Shown here: positions 49,918-58,275 of the stretch, piece by piece
Layout of the letters: each line of letters begins with the position of its first letter
Numbering within the stretch: position 1 is the first letter of the stretch
Origin: DASRSS01 sp035765515
Lineage (GTDB): Bacteria > Actinomycetota > Actinomycetes > Mycobacteriales > Jatrophihabitantaceae
Assembly: GCA_035765515.1 (NCBI GenBank)
Contig: DASTXN010000013.1
Location: forward strand, 6,397 to 70,396
Length of the DNA: 64,000 nucleotides
Direction: 5' to 3'
Notes under the pieces: generated by a model
What the model saw: only the letters and a program-made list of their open reading frames with translations
The model's database searches: none
Told to the model about the DNA's origin: nothing
Made by a program: the position numbers and the translations under genes

Positions 49918-50970
49918 ATGAGCGCTGGACGTTGCCGTGATCGCGGTGCCGCTGATCGCCCGCGAGTCGCTGTGATCTGCTCGGTGCACGGTATGGGCCG
50001 CGCCGTCGTCGAGATGCTGGCGGGCGAACTCGTGGACGTCGTGGTCGTCGTCATCGCGCGACCGCGGCCGCGTGCGCGGTTCGATCAGGATGTGCTGGTC
50101 GGGACCTGTGCCGCAGCGGGCATTCCGCTGATCGTCATCGACGGCAGTGACGCGAGGCGGATCGTGACCACACTTGCCGCACAGCGTCCCGATCTGCTCG
50201 TCCTGATCGATTGGCGAGGGCCGGTGAGCCCCGCGCTGCTTGCGACCGCTCGCCTGGGCGGCGTCGCGATTCACCCGTCGCTGCTGCCGAAGTACCCCGG
50301 TCCGGATGCCGTCAACTGGGCCATCCTGCAGGGCGAGCAGGCGACCGGGGCGACCCTGGCATCGCTGGACCGTCGCGGTTCGCTGGGCACTGCAGCCGCC
50401 CAGCGGTCCGTCCGCATCGGAGCCAACGACACCTTCGGGTCGGTCTCCCTGGCTGTGGACGAAGCGAGTGCCGAACTGCTCGGGGAGTACCTACCGACCC
50501 TACTGAGCGGTAGGCGATTGCCACGGTGCCAGCCGCTGGACCCGCTCATCGCGCCGTTACCGGCCCGGACGCCGGACATGGGCGTGATCGACTGGACGCT
50601 GTCGGCACGGATGCTGCACGACTGGGTCCGTGCATTGACGATGCCGGACTCGGGCGCATTCACCACCTTGGGTGGACGCAAGGTGATGGTGTGGGCGACC
50701 AGGTTGCCCTCGCCGCGAGAGCCGGTGGGACCGCCGGGCGAGGTCATCGGATTCGACAGGGGCGGCGTACGCATCGGAGTCGGCGATGGCAGCCTGGTGG
50801 TCAGGCGGATGTCGTATCCGGACAACCCGCCGGTGCCGGCGGGGCTCTGGTGCAGGGTGAGCGGTGTAAACGTCGGCAGCCGGTTCGACCTCGCGTCGGC
50901 GGACCGCGTCGCATGGGCCCGTGGCGAGGGCTGGCGAACGCCTGAAGGCGAAGCGCGATCCGTTTCCTAG
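49918..50970 (+). CDS. Formyltransferase-fold protein lacking canonical catalytic residues
   Basis: A 350-residue protein resembling methionyl-tRNA and sugar N-formyltransferases. The fold is marked by RVAVICSVHGMGRAVVEML at the start, VAIHPSLLPKYPGPDAVNW in the middle and a C-terminal OB-like part (GVIDWTLSARMLHDWVRAL onward). In active enzymes the motif reads N-x-H...SLLP and a later D-T-G holds the catalytic Asp. Here the Asn is Ala (VAIHPS) and the later motif is RRGSLGTAA. The His remains. It may therefore bind a folate or sugar without transferring formyl, or use another reaction. ATG at 49918 has GGGGGG 8 nt upstream. Location before a glycan operon favours a sugar-related role over tRNA. 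Confidence 0.75.
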   Translation: MSAGRCRDRGAADRPRVAVICSVHGMGRAVVEMLAGELVDVVVVVIARPRPRARFDQDVLVGTCAAAGIPLIVIDGSDARRIVTTLAAQRPDLLVLIDWRGPVSPALLATARLGGVAIHPSLLPKYPGPDAVNWAILQGEQATGATLASLDRRGSLGTAAAQRSVRIGANDTFGSVSLAVDEASAELLGEYLPTLLSGRRLPRCQPLDPLIAPLPARTPDMGVIDWTLSARMLHDWVRALTMPDSGAFTTLGGRKVMVWATRLPSPREPVGPPGEVIGFDRGGVRIGVGDGSLVVRRMSYPDNPPVPAGLWCRVSGVNVGSRFDLASADRVAWARGEGWRTPEGEARSVS

Positions 50971-50998
50971 ACCTACGCGCGCGTGTCACACTCGGGGT

Positions 50999-51247
50999 GT
51001 GGCGTCGACGATCAGAACCGACTGCACCTCGTGCGGGACGGTCGACGTGTCGGTGACGGCCGGCCGCCTGTTGCTGGGCACCGCACCCGGCGTCAGCAAC
51101 GTCGTGGAATTCACCTGTCCGAACTGCCGGCAGGTCGGGCGCCACGCGGTAGATGAGCGCGGCACTCGGCTGCTGTCCGCGGCGGGCATCACCCTTGCCT
51201 ATCCGGACGATCTGTCCAACCGCAGCGTGGACACCAGGGTTCTTTGA
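50999..51247 (+). CDS. Small zinc-ribbon protein
   Basis: An 82-residue protein with two CxxC knuckles, TDCTSCGTVDVSV and FTCPNCRQVGRHAV, spaced about 30 residues apart, a typical zinc ribbon. The C-terminal part (TRLLSAAGITLAYPDDLS) is polar. Similar small actinobacterial proteins exist without assigned function. GTG at 50999 is the start because it begins just ahead of the first knuckle and gives the shortest complete domain. It follows the formyltransferase-like gene by 28 nt and may be co-transcribed with it. Confidence 0.75.
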   Translation: MASTIRTDCTSCGTVDVSVTAGRLLLGTAPGVSNVVEFTCPNCRQVGRHAVDERGTRLLSAAGITLAYPDDLSNRSVDTRVL

Positions 51248-51466
51248 CGCGACTCCTGCTCGCCAGCCGCTGACTCCGCTTGCAACTCGGCGAGGGATCT
51301 TCAGAACCGACGGTCAGCCCGCTGAAGTTCACCCCCCTATCGCTCAGATTGCGTAGGCGCGGTGCGCACTTTGCATGAATACATCGCTCCTCGATGCGAC
51401 GACTGTTCCGTCTTGGCGACGCCCGGACGGTAGGGCGGCCGCGTCCATCTTGGGGGGTGGCAATTC

Positions 51467-53890
51467 GTGTGTGAGGCTGAGGAGTGCGCCTGCGTCCGAA
51501 CGCAGGTGCGGGACGTGGCGGTGGTGATCCCGACTCGGAACGAGGCGGGAAACGTTGCGCCGGTGATTCGGCGCCTGGACGCCGCGCTCGGGACTCTCGA
51601 CGCAGAGATCCTGTTCGTCGACGACAGCGACGACGACACCCCCGAGTGTGTCGCCGAGCAGATCGCCTTGTGCGCGCGGCCGATTCGTCTGCTGCACCGT
51701 GCGGCGGGGGAGCGGGCGGGTGGCCTCGGCTCGGCGGTCCTTGCCGGCATGCGTGACTCGTCCGCCAGATGGGTGGTCGTGATGGACGGCGACCTTCAGC
51801 ATCCGCCCGAGATCGTCTCCGAGCTGATCGGCGTCGGCGATAACGAGCAGGCGGACGTGGTGGTCGCCAGTCGCTACGTGGGCTCCGGCAGTGCGCAGGG
51901 GCTCGCCTCGTCGACGCGCGCATGGGTTTCCGGGGGCGCGACGCGTCTGGCGAAAGCAACGTTTCCGCGCCGCCTGCGTGACTGCACGGACCCGATGAGC
52001 GGCTTCTTCGCGGTACGACTGGACAGCCTGCCGCTCGATCGCTTGCGTCCCAACGGGTTCAAGGTGCTGCTCGAAGTTCTGGCGCGGTCGCCCAAGCTGC
52101 GCGTGGCGGAATACCCGTTCACGTTCCAGGACCGGCTCAGCGGGCAGAGCAAAGCGTCATGGCGCGAGGGAACGCTGTTCGCGCGCCGACTGATGAGCCT
52201 GCGCCTGGCAACCCTGTTCGGCAGGCACAGTGCGCGCTTGGCGACGGTCGCAGGGTTCGGCGTCGCCGGAGCGACCGGCATCGCGGTCAACAGCGCGGCG
52301 CTGTGGCTGGGCGTCGAAGTTCTGAGCCTGCCGCTGCTGCTCGCCGCGGCCGTGGCCACCCAGATGTCGACGTTATGGAACTTCGTGCTGACCGATCGAC
52401 TGGTCTTCCGGGGGTCGAAGCGCAGCCCTTGGCCGCTGCGCCTGCTGGGGTTCGCTGCCGTCAACAACGCCCTGCTCCTCGCCCGTCTGCCGTTGCTGTC
52501 CTGGCTCGTACACGGCGTTGGCGTCGCGTACCTCCCGGCCAACGTCGCGACCTTGATCACCGCCTTCGCACTGCGCTTCCTGATCTCTGACCGATGCCTA
52601 TTCACCCGGAGGACTCCGATGACGATCGTCTCGAGCCGGCCGACACGCACCGCCGGTGCGGAGCGGGCCGAAATGCTTCGCCGCGCAGCGACGTCACGTT
52701 CCGGGCCGGTGGACGTGACCGTCGATCTTCGGGCTGGTGCGGCGCCCTCGATCCGGTGCCGTAGCGAGGCGATGCCATGGCGATACGACATTCACGGCAT
52801 CGTCACCATCGGATCCGCTGTTCGACTCAAGGAACTCGACCACTTCCGCTCCGAGATCAACGGCCCGCTCGACATCACCATCCACCGGGGGCACTTCGGC
52901 AACGCTCACGCGCGCACCCGAGCCAGAGTGACGCAGTACGCGGCATCGGCGGCCGTCTCCTACGAGGAGCATCTCGGGCGGCTCGGATCCGACTTCCACG
53001 TGGACATGACCGACAACGTCAAGGTTGTGGTGGGTCCGCTTCTCGTCCGGTCACCGCACGTCCTCTACACGAACGTCGTCGAAGCGTTGCTGCGGTTCAT
53101 CCTCGTCAGCCGCGGGTACATGCTGCTGCACTCGGCATGCCTGGAGCTCAACGGACGTGGAGTGCTGATCTCGGCGCTGACGGACACCGGGAAGACGGGA
53201 ACGATCCTGCGCTTGCTGCGCGAGAACCCCAGTCGGTTCCTGTCCGACGACATGACGATCCTCGACCCCACCGGCAGGGCGTTGTGCTATCCGAAGCCAC
53301 TGACGATCAGCCAGCACACCTTGCGCGCCATCAACGTGGGAGACCTCTCGGCGAAGGAGTGGCGGCGGCTGCGCGTGCAGAGTCGCTTGCACTCCAAGGA
53401 GGGACGTGGCATCGGAGCCCGAATGGGCGAGATGAACCTGCCGATCATGAGCCTGAACGCGCTGACGCAGCTCGTCGTGCCTCCGCCCAAGTATGTCGTC
53501 GATCGGCTCGTCCCATGTGGACACACGACATCCGTGCGCGTCGAGCAGCTGTTCATCATCGAGCGAAACCAGTTCCGGCTCGACCCGATCCGCCAGCTCG
53601 ACCTTCTGGACGAGTTGATCGCCAATACTGACGACGCCTACGGGTTTCCGCCGTTCCGCTACTTCGCGCCGGCGCTCAACATCGGCGGGATCGGCTATGA
53701 GGAGCTACGAGCGCAAGAACGGCTCATCCTCACGAGTGCCGTCGCCGGTGTGCGGGCCCAGCGGCTGGCCACCCCAGACTTTTCCTGGGCCGACCACATT
53801 CCGCAGCTCACGCGGAATCTGGCCCGGCCTGAGCACAGCGCGAGCGTGTCGCCACTGCGCCCGCGCACAGCGTCAGTCGAAGCCAGTTGA
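51467..53890 (+). CDS. Fusion of GT2 glycosyltransferase, GtrA membrane domain and HPr-kinase-like domain
   Basis: One frame of 807 residues with three parts. Residues about 15-240 are a DPM1-like GT2: VAVVIPTRNEAGNV, ILFVDDSDDDT, VVVMDGDLQHPPE. Residues about 260-384 are a GtrA-like four-helix membrane domain (AGFGVAGATGIAVNSAALWL through VATLITAFALRFLIS). Residues 385-807 resemble HPr kinase/PEPCK-type P-loop proteins: LLHSACLELNGRGVLIS, P-loop TDTGKTGT, and FLSDDMTIL. The first two parts would make and flip a polyprenyl-phosphate sugar; the third may phosphorylate a partner or a sugar. GTG at 51467 has GGGGGG upstream. An in-frame ATG at 52619 with a strong ribosome site lies exactly at the GtrA/kinase junction. 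The phosphoesterase gene begins 3 nt after the stop. Confidence 0.85.
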   Translation: MCEAEECACVRTQVRDVAVVIPTRNEAGNVAPVIRRLDAALGTLDAEILFVDDSDDDTPECVAEQIALCARPIRLLHRAAGERAGGLGSAVLAGMRDSSARWVVVMDGDLQHPPEIVSELIGVGDNEQADVVVASRYVGSGSAQGLASSTRAWVSGGATRLAKATFPRRLRDCTDPMSGFFAVRLDSLPLDRLRPNGFKVLLEVLARSPKLRVAEYPFTFQDRLSGQSKASWREGTLFARRLMSLRLATLFGRHSARLATVAGFGVAGATGIAVNSAALWLGVEVLSLPLLLAAAVATQMSTLWNFVLTDRLVFRGSKRSPWPLRLLGFAAVNNALLLARLPLLSWLVHGVGVAYLPANVATLITAFALRFLISDRCLFTRRTPMTIVSSRPTRTAGAERAEMLRRAATSRSGPVDVTVDLRAGAAPSIRCRSEAMPWRYDIHGIVTIGSAVRLKELDHFRSEINGPLDITIHRGHFGNAHARTRARVTQYAASAAVSYEEHLGRLGSDFHVDMTDNVKVVVGPLLVRSPHVLYTNVVEALLRFILVSRGYMLLHSACLELNGRGVLISALTDTGKTGTILRLLRENPSRFLSDDMTILDPTGRALCYPKPLTISQHTLRAINVGDLSAKEWRRLRVQSRLHSKEGRGIGARMGEMNLPIMSLNALTQLVVPPPKYVVDRLVPCGHTTSVRVEQLFIIERNQFRLDPIRQLDLLDELIANTDDAYGFPPFRYFAPALNIGGIGYEELRAQERLILTSAVAGVRAQRLATPDFSWADHIPQLTRNLARPEHSASVSPLRPRTASVEAS
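52608..52621 (+). promoter_or_regulatory. Strong internal ribosome site and start codon within the fusion gene
   Basis: GGAGGA (52608-52613), a 5-nt spacer and ATG (52619-52621), in frame with the fusion protein and located at codon 385, between the GtrA and kinase-like domains. Initiation here would give a separate 423-residue HPr-kinase-like protein. No stop codon separates the two parts. Confidence 0.7.
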
Positions 53891-53893
53891 GTC

Positions 53894-56491
53894 ATGAGCG
53901 GCGCGCGCTCGCGTTCTCCGCGATCCATGATTGGGCAGCTGATCGCCTGTCTCGGCGGGACAGCCGTCTTGACGGTCGCGCTCGGTGTTCCGGCGCACGC
54001 GTCGGCTCCCGTGAGTACAGCATCGACGTCGGCCGTGGCCGCATCTGCTGATGCCTATAGCGCGCACCTGACGCGGGCGCCGTACCTCACCGACCTCGTG
54101 GATCTGCACGTTGCGATCAACTTCGCGACCGACCGCTCGGCGACCAAGGCAAGCATCAGGTACGGCGTGGTCGACCAGACGGGGACGTGCTCGGCCAGGG
54201 TGACCGTCGCAGCAACGAGGATCGCGATCAAGGTCGGAACCGTCGCCGAATACCAGTGGACCGCCGAGGTGGGCCTACCCGCCGACGGGACGTACTGCTA
54301 TCGCGTGTACCTGGGCAGCACCGACCTGCTGGGCGCCAACGCCTCACCCCAATTCACCACGCAGGTGCCTGTCGGGAGCACGGCACCGTTCAGCTTCGAC
54401 GTGTTCGGCGACTGGGGAGCCGTCGACTCGAGCGGTAACAATCAGGGCCAGGCCGCGCTCATGACCCAAATAGCCGCGAGCGGTGCGCGATTCGCGGTCA
54501 CGGTCGGCGACAACGGATACCCGAACGGCAGTCAGATCAACTACGGCGATCTGCAGCAGACGGGTGCGGCCACTAGCGCGATCTTCGGCCCGCAGTTCTG
54601 GACGGTGCCCGGCGCGAGCATGCCGATATTCACCGCGGCGGGCAACCATGGCCTGTCGGGGACCGCACATACCGATATCACAACGTGGACCGAGGCCAAC
54701 GCTGTGAAGACCTCGGGCGGCCGGTATCAGAACGACGTCTACTGCTGCGTGAACCAGAGTGCGTCCGCGAACTACGCGAGCGAGTGGTACGCCTTCGACG
54801 CCGGCAACACCCGCTTCTATGTCCTCGATTCGGCCTGGGGCGACACCAACGGCGGAGCTGCCACCCCGTACGCCAACGACGCGGCGGCCCACTTCGCGCC
54901 GGGCGATCCGGAATACGACTGGTTGCTCAACGACCTCAAGACGCATTCGAGCCAGCTGAAGTTCGCCTTCTCGCACTACCCCTTCTACGCCGACAACCCC
55001 GACGACACGTCCGACACCTTCCTAGAGGGACCGACCGGTCTCGAAGGGCTACTCGGAAAGTACGGGGTCAACCTCGTCTTCAACGGTCATACGCATGTCT
55101 ACGAGCGAAACACCGCGAGTGCCCCTGGGATGCCCATCACCTACGTAACCGGCGGAGGTGGCGGAACACCCGAGCCGATCGGGCCGTGCCACCCCTATGA
55201 CGCGTACGCGATCGGATGGTCGCCGACGACCCTGAAGGGTTCTGCGTGTGGCACCGCGACGAAGCCGACCGCTGTGGCGAACGTCTACCACTTCCTGAAA
55301 GTGACGGTCGACGGACCGGAGGTGACTGTTGCCCCGACCGACTCACTGGGTGGCACCTTCGACGTGCAGACCTACACGTTCGCAGTGCCTCCGGACACCT
55401 ACATCGACAGCGCGCCGACCGACCCGACCGGTAGCACGAGCGCAACGTTCACGTTCCACGCGACAGCCGACTCGGCAACCTTTGCGTGCGCGCTGGACGG
55501 TGGTGCCGCGACGCCGTGCACCAGCCCCGTCACGTATTCGGGATTGGCATCGCAACAGCACACCTTCGCCGTCGCGGCCACGGCCGGCGGTCTGACCGAC
55601 TCCAGCCCCGCGACGGCCACCTTCACGGTGGACACCACTGCGCCCTCGGCGCCGTCCGGGCTTACCGCGACTACGCCGTCGTCGTTCGAGGTGGACCTCG
55701 CCTGGACGGCCGCACACGACAACTTGGGTGTCACCGGGTACCGGCTCTACCGTGACGGCGCCCCGTATCGGGACCTCGGCGCGGTTACCAGTACCACCGA
55801 CACGGTCTCGGCCGGCGCGACCCACGACTACTCGGTGACCGCCCTGGACGAGGCGGGCAACGAGTCCGCTCCGGACGGGCCGATCTCCGTCACCACGCCG
55901 GACGCGCCGGCGCCGGTGTTCAGCGACGGCTTCGAGTCCGGGAACTTCGCTGCCTGGTCGTCCCACGCCGGACTCGTCGTCGAAAGCACGACAGTGGGCT
56001 CCGGCGGCTTTGCAGCAGAAGGGAGGACGACTGCCGGTAACACGTACGCGAAGAAGACCCTGCCGGCGACCTACCCCGACGCGTACGCGCGAGTCGCATT
56101 CGACGTCGTTTCGCAGGCGAGCCAGGTCAATCTGCTCCGGCTGCGCGACAGTTCCGGCGCGTCCCTGTGCTACCTCTACATCGACACCGCGGGCCGGTTG
56201 GGCTACCACAACGACGCGCTGGGGAAGAACGTCGCGAGCACCATCGTGCCCGGTCCCGGGTGGCACTCGCTGCAGGTGCACCGGCTTGCCGACACCGGTT
56301 CCGGGACGACCACCGGTGCGCTGCAGATCTGGCTCGACGATTCCCTGGTCGAGACGCTGTCCAGCACCGCGGTCGACGTCGGCGCTGCTCCCGTCGGAGC
56401 GATGCAGATCGGCGAGACGCAAAGTGGCCGTACCTACGACGTCGTCTTCGACGATGCTTCCTTCGGCACCGCCCGGTTAGGGCCCTCGTGA
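53894..56491 (+). CDS. Secreted calcineurin-like metallophosphoesterase with FN3 and lectin-like modules
   Basis: An 865-residue exported protein. Signal peptide about 1-38 (LIACLGGTAVLTVALGVPAHASA). A purple-acid-phosphatase-like N-terminal beta domain (about 60-160) leads to the phosphoesterase core: FDVFGDWG, VTVGDNGYPNG, AAGNHG, FSHYPFY and NGHTHVYER, the full metal-ligand set. Then a bacterial Ig-like repeat, a fibronectin type III domain (about 580-675) and a C-terminal LamG-like beta-sandwich with VFSDGFESGNFAAW and LQIWLDDSLVETL. It probably removes phosphate from an extracellular glycan, lipid or nucleotide. It starts 3 nt after the fusion gene, and its stop overlaps the next start (GTGA). 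Confidence 0.9.
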   Translation: MSGARSRSPRSMIGQLIACLGGTAVLTVALGVPAHASAPVSTASTSAVAASADAYSAHLTRAPYLTDLVDLHVAINFATDRSATKASIRYGVVDQTGTCSARVTVAATRIAIKVGTVAEYQWTAEVGLPADGTYCYRVYLGSTDLLGANASPQFTTQVPVGSTAPFSFDVFGDWGAVDSSGNNQGQAALMTQIAASGARFAVTVGDNGYPNGSQINYGDLQQTGAATSAIFGPQFWTVPGASMPIFTAAGNHGLSGTAHTDITTWTEANAVKTSGGRYQNDVYCCVNQSASANYASEWYAFDAGNTRFYVLDSAWGDTNGGAATPYANDAAAHFAPGDPEYDWLLNDLKTHSSQLKFAFSHYPFYADNPDDTSDTFLEGPTGLEGLLGKYGVNLVFNGHTHVYERNTASAPGMPITYVTGGGGGTPEPIGPCHPYDAYAIGWSPTTLKGSACGTATKPTAVANVYHFLKVTVDGPEVTVAPTDSLGGTFDVQTYTFAVPPDTYIDSAPTDPTGSTSATFTFHATADSATFACALDGGAATPCTSPVTYSGLASQQHTFAVAATAGGLTDSSPATATFTVDTTAPSAPSGLTATTPSSFEVDLAWTAAHDNLGVTGYRLYRDGAPYRDLGAVTSTTDTVSAGATHDYSVTALDEAGNESAPDGPISVTTPDAPAPVFSDGFESGNFAAWSSHAGLVVESTTVGSGGFAAEGRTTAGNTYAKKTLPATYPDAYARVAFDVVSQASQVNLLRLRDSSGASLCYLYIDTAGRLGYHNDALGKNVASTIVPGPGWHSLQVHRLADTGSGTTTGALQIWLDDSLVETLSSTAVDVGAAPVGAMQIGETQSGRTYDVVFDDASFGTARLGPS

Positions 56492-58275
56492 GAATGGCAC
56501 CGCCGCACGGTGTGGACGGCGCGTCCCTCATCCGGGTCCAGCGCCCAACACCAATCGCCGCCGTCGCATGGTCCCCCCCACGTGCGGCGGCGGCCCTCAA
56601 CGCCGCGAGAACCAGATGGTTCGAGCTCGCGGTGTTGGCGGCAGCCCTGGCAGGGGGAGGCGCGCTCAGGTTCGTGAACCTCGGCGGAGTCGGCCTGAAC
56701 AGCGACGAGGCGGTGTACGCCGCCCAATCCGGCTCGCTGGCCCACAACCCGCACTTCACCTCGATGTTCCCGGTAGTGCGGGCGCACCCGCTCCTGATGC
56801 AAGTGGCGCTGTCGGTGTTCTACCGACACGGGGTGCCGGACAGCGCGGGCCGATATGTCGGTGCCGCCTTCGGGCTGGCGACGATCGCACTCGTCTACGT
56901 CCTGGGACGGGTGTTGTACGACGGCCGTGTCGGTGCCATCGCCGCGTTGCTGCTCGCCGTGATGCCGTACCACGTGGCGATCAGCCGGCAGATCCTGCTG
57001 GACGGTCCGATGACCTTCTTCGCCACCGCATCCCTGGTCTGCTTGGCCCTCGCCGCCCGTACGGGCCGCGGACGTTGGCTGGTCGCTGCGGGCGGATGTC
57101 TCGGGTTGGCCGCGCTGTCGAAGGAGACCGCAATCATCCTGCTCGGATCGGCGTTCGTCTTCCTCTCCGTGACCAACCGGATGTGGCGACCGGTCCGCTT
57201 CCCGCTGTTCGGCGCCGCCCTCGCGATCGGACTCGCGCTCACGTACCCGCTGCTGACGGCAGTCGCGGGTGGGTCGCGAAGCGGGCAGTCGTACCTGCTG
57301 TGGCAGCTCAGCCGGACCCCGAACCACAGTTTCGCGTTCTATCTCACGAGCGTCACTGCGTCGATCGGTTATGTGCTCGTGGCAGTCGCCGCACTGGGAT
57401 TGTTCCTCCGGCGGCCGCTCACCTGGCGCGAGACGCTGCTGCTGTCGTGGATCGTCGTGCCCGTCCTGTTCTTCGAAGTGTGGCCGGTCAAAGGCTTCTC
57501 GTACTTACTTGCCTGCGTACCGGCGGTGGCGGTGTTGGCGGCGCGGGTTCTTGCGCACGCCCCGCGCACGACTCGTCCGTTGGGGGGCCGCCTGGTGGTC
57601 CTCGCGGTCTCCGTCGCCTGCATCGTTTCGCTTCTCGTGCCAGCGGTCCGGGGCGTGGTCCGCCAGCCGACGGCGGGGCTGGCCGGCGCGGGCGGAACAC
57701 CTGGTGGGCGTGAGACGGGGCGCTGGATCGCGGTCAACCTGCCTGCTGACGCACACCTGCTCACCATCGGTCCGTCGATGGCGAACCTGATCGAGTACTA
57801 CAGCGGCCGGGCTGCGAACGGGCTATCGGTGAGCCCGAACCCGCTGCACCGCAACCCTTCGTACCAGCCGGTCGGCAACGCCGATGCCGCGCTTCGTTCG
57901 GGGCGATTCCAATACGTCGTCTGGGACGTCTACTCCGCTCGTCGTTCACCGACCTTCGGCGACCGCGCCTTGACGTTGGAGCGCCGCTTCGCCGGACGTC
58001 CTGTGCACATCGAACGTGACGGTGGCGGGCGAAAGCTCGTGGTGGTGTACCGGGTCACCGCGACTCCGGCGCGGCGTACCGCGTCCGCGCCACGCGTGAG
58101 TGCCGCATCGATCACCACGTCGCGCTCGACTGATTCACCGCCGGTCCGACAGCCGAACAGCGCCGTGATCTATGTCGGATACGGCGCTGCGGTTCTGCTC
58201 GCGCTTGCCTCGCTGGCGTGGGCTACCCCTGCTTGGCGCCGACGCCGGCGCCGGACGAGTGCGGGTGGCCAATGA
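56488..58275 (+). CDS. GT39/ArnT-like membrane glycosyltransferase
   Basis: A 595-residue integral membrane protein with about 10-12 hydrophobic segments. The first extracytoplasmic loop has NSDEAVYAAQSGSLAHNP, with the acidic residues typical of GT-C enzymes that use polyprenyl-phosphate sugars, and VAISRQILLDGPMTFFATAS in the next loop. The C-terminal third (about 420-535) is a soluble exported domain, then a last segment YVGYGAAVLLALASLAWAT and a basic tail. It would use the lipid-linked sugar made by the GT2-GtrA protein two genes upstream to glycosylate a protein or polymer outside the membrane; this is inference. GTG at 56488 overlaps the preceding stop; ATG at 56494 is the alternative. 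Confidence 0.85.
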   Translation: MRMAPPHGVDGASLIRVQRPTPIAAVAWSPPRAAAALNAARTRWFELAVLAAALAGGGALRFVNLGGVGLNSDEAVYAAQSGSLAHNPHFTSMFPVVRAHPLLMQVALSVFYRHGVPDSAGRYVGAAFGLATIALVYVLGRVLYDGRVGAIAALLLAVMPYHVAISRQILLDGPMTFFATASLVCLALAARTGRGRWLVAAGGCLGLAALSKETAIILLGSAFVFLSVTNRMWRPVRFPLFGAALAIGLALTYPLLTAVAGGSRSGQSYLLWQLSRTPNHSFAFYLTSVTASIGYVLVAVAALGLFLRRPLTWRETLLLSWIVVPVLFFEVWPVKGFSYLLACVPAVAVLAARVLAHAPRTTRPLGGRLVVLAVSVACIVSLLVPAVRGVVRQPTAGLAGAGGTPGGRETGRWIAVNLPADAHLLTIGPSMANLIEYYSGRAANGLSVSPNPLHRNPSYQPVGNADAALRSGRFQYVVWDVYSARRSPTFGDRALTLERRFAGRPVHIERDGGGRKLVVVYRVTATPARRTASAPRVSAASITTSRSTDSPPVRQPNSAVIYVGYGAAVLLALASLAWATPAWRRRRRRTSAGGQ

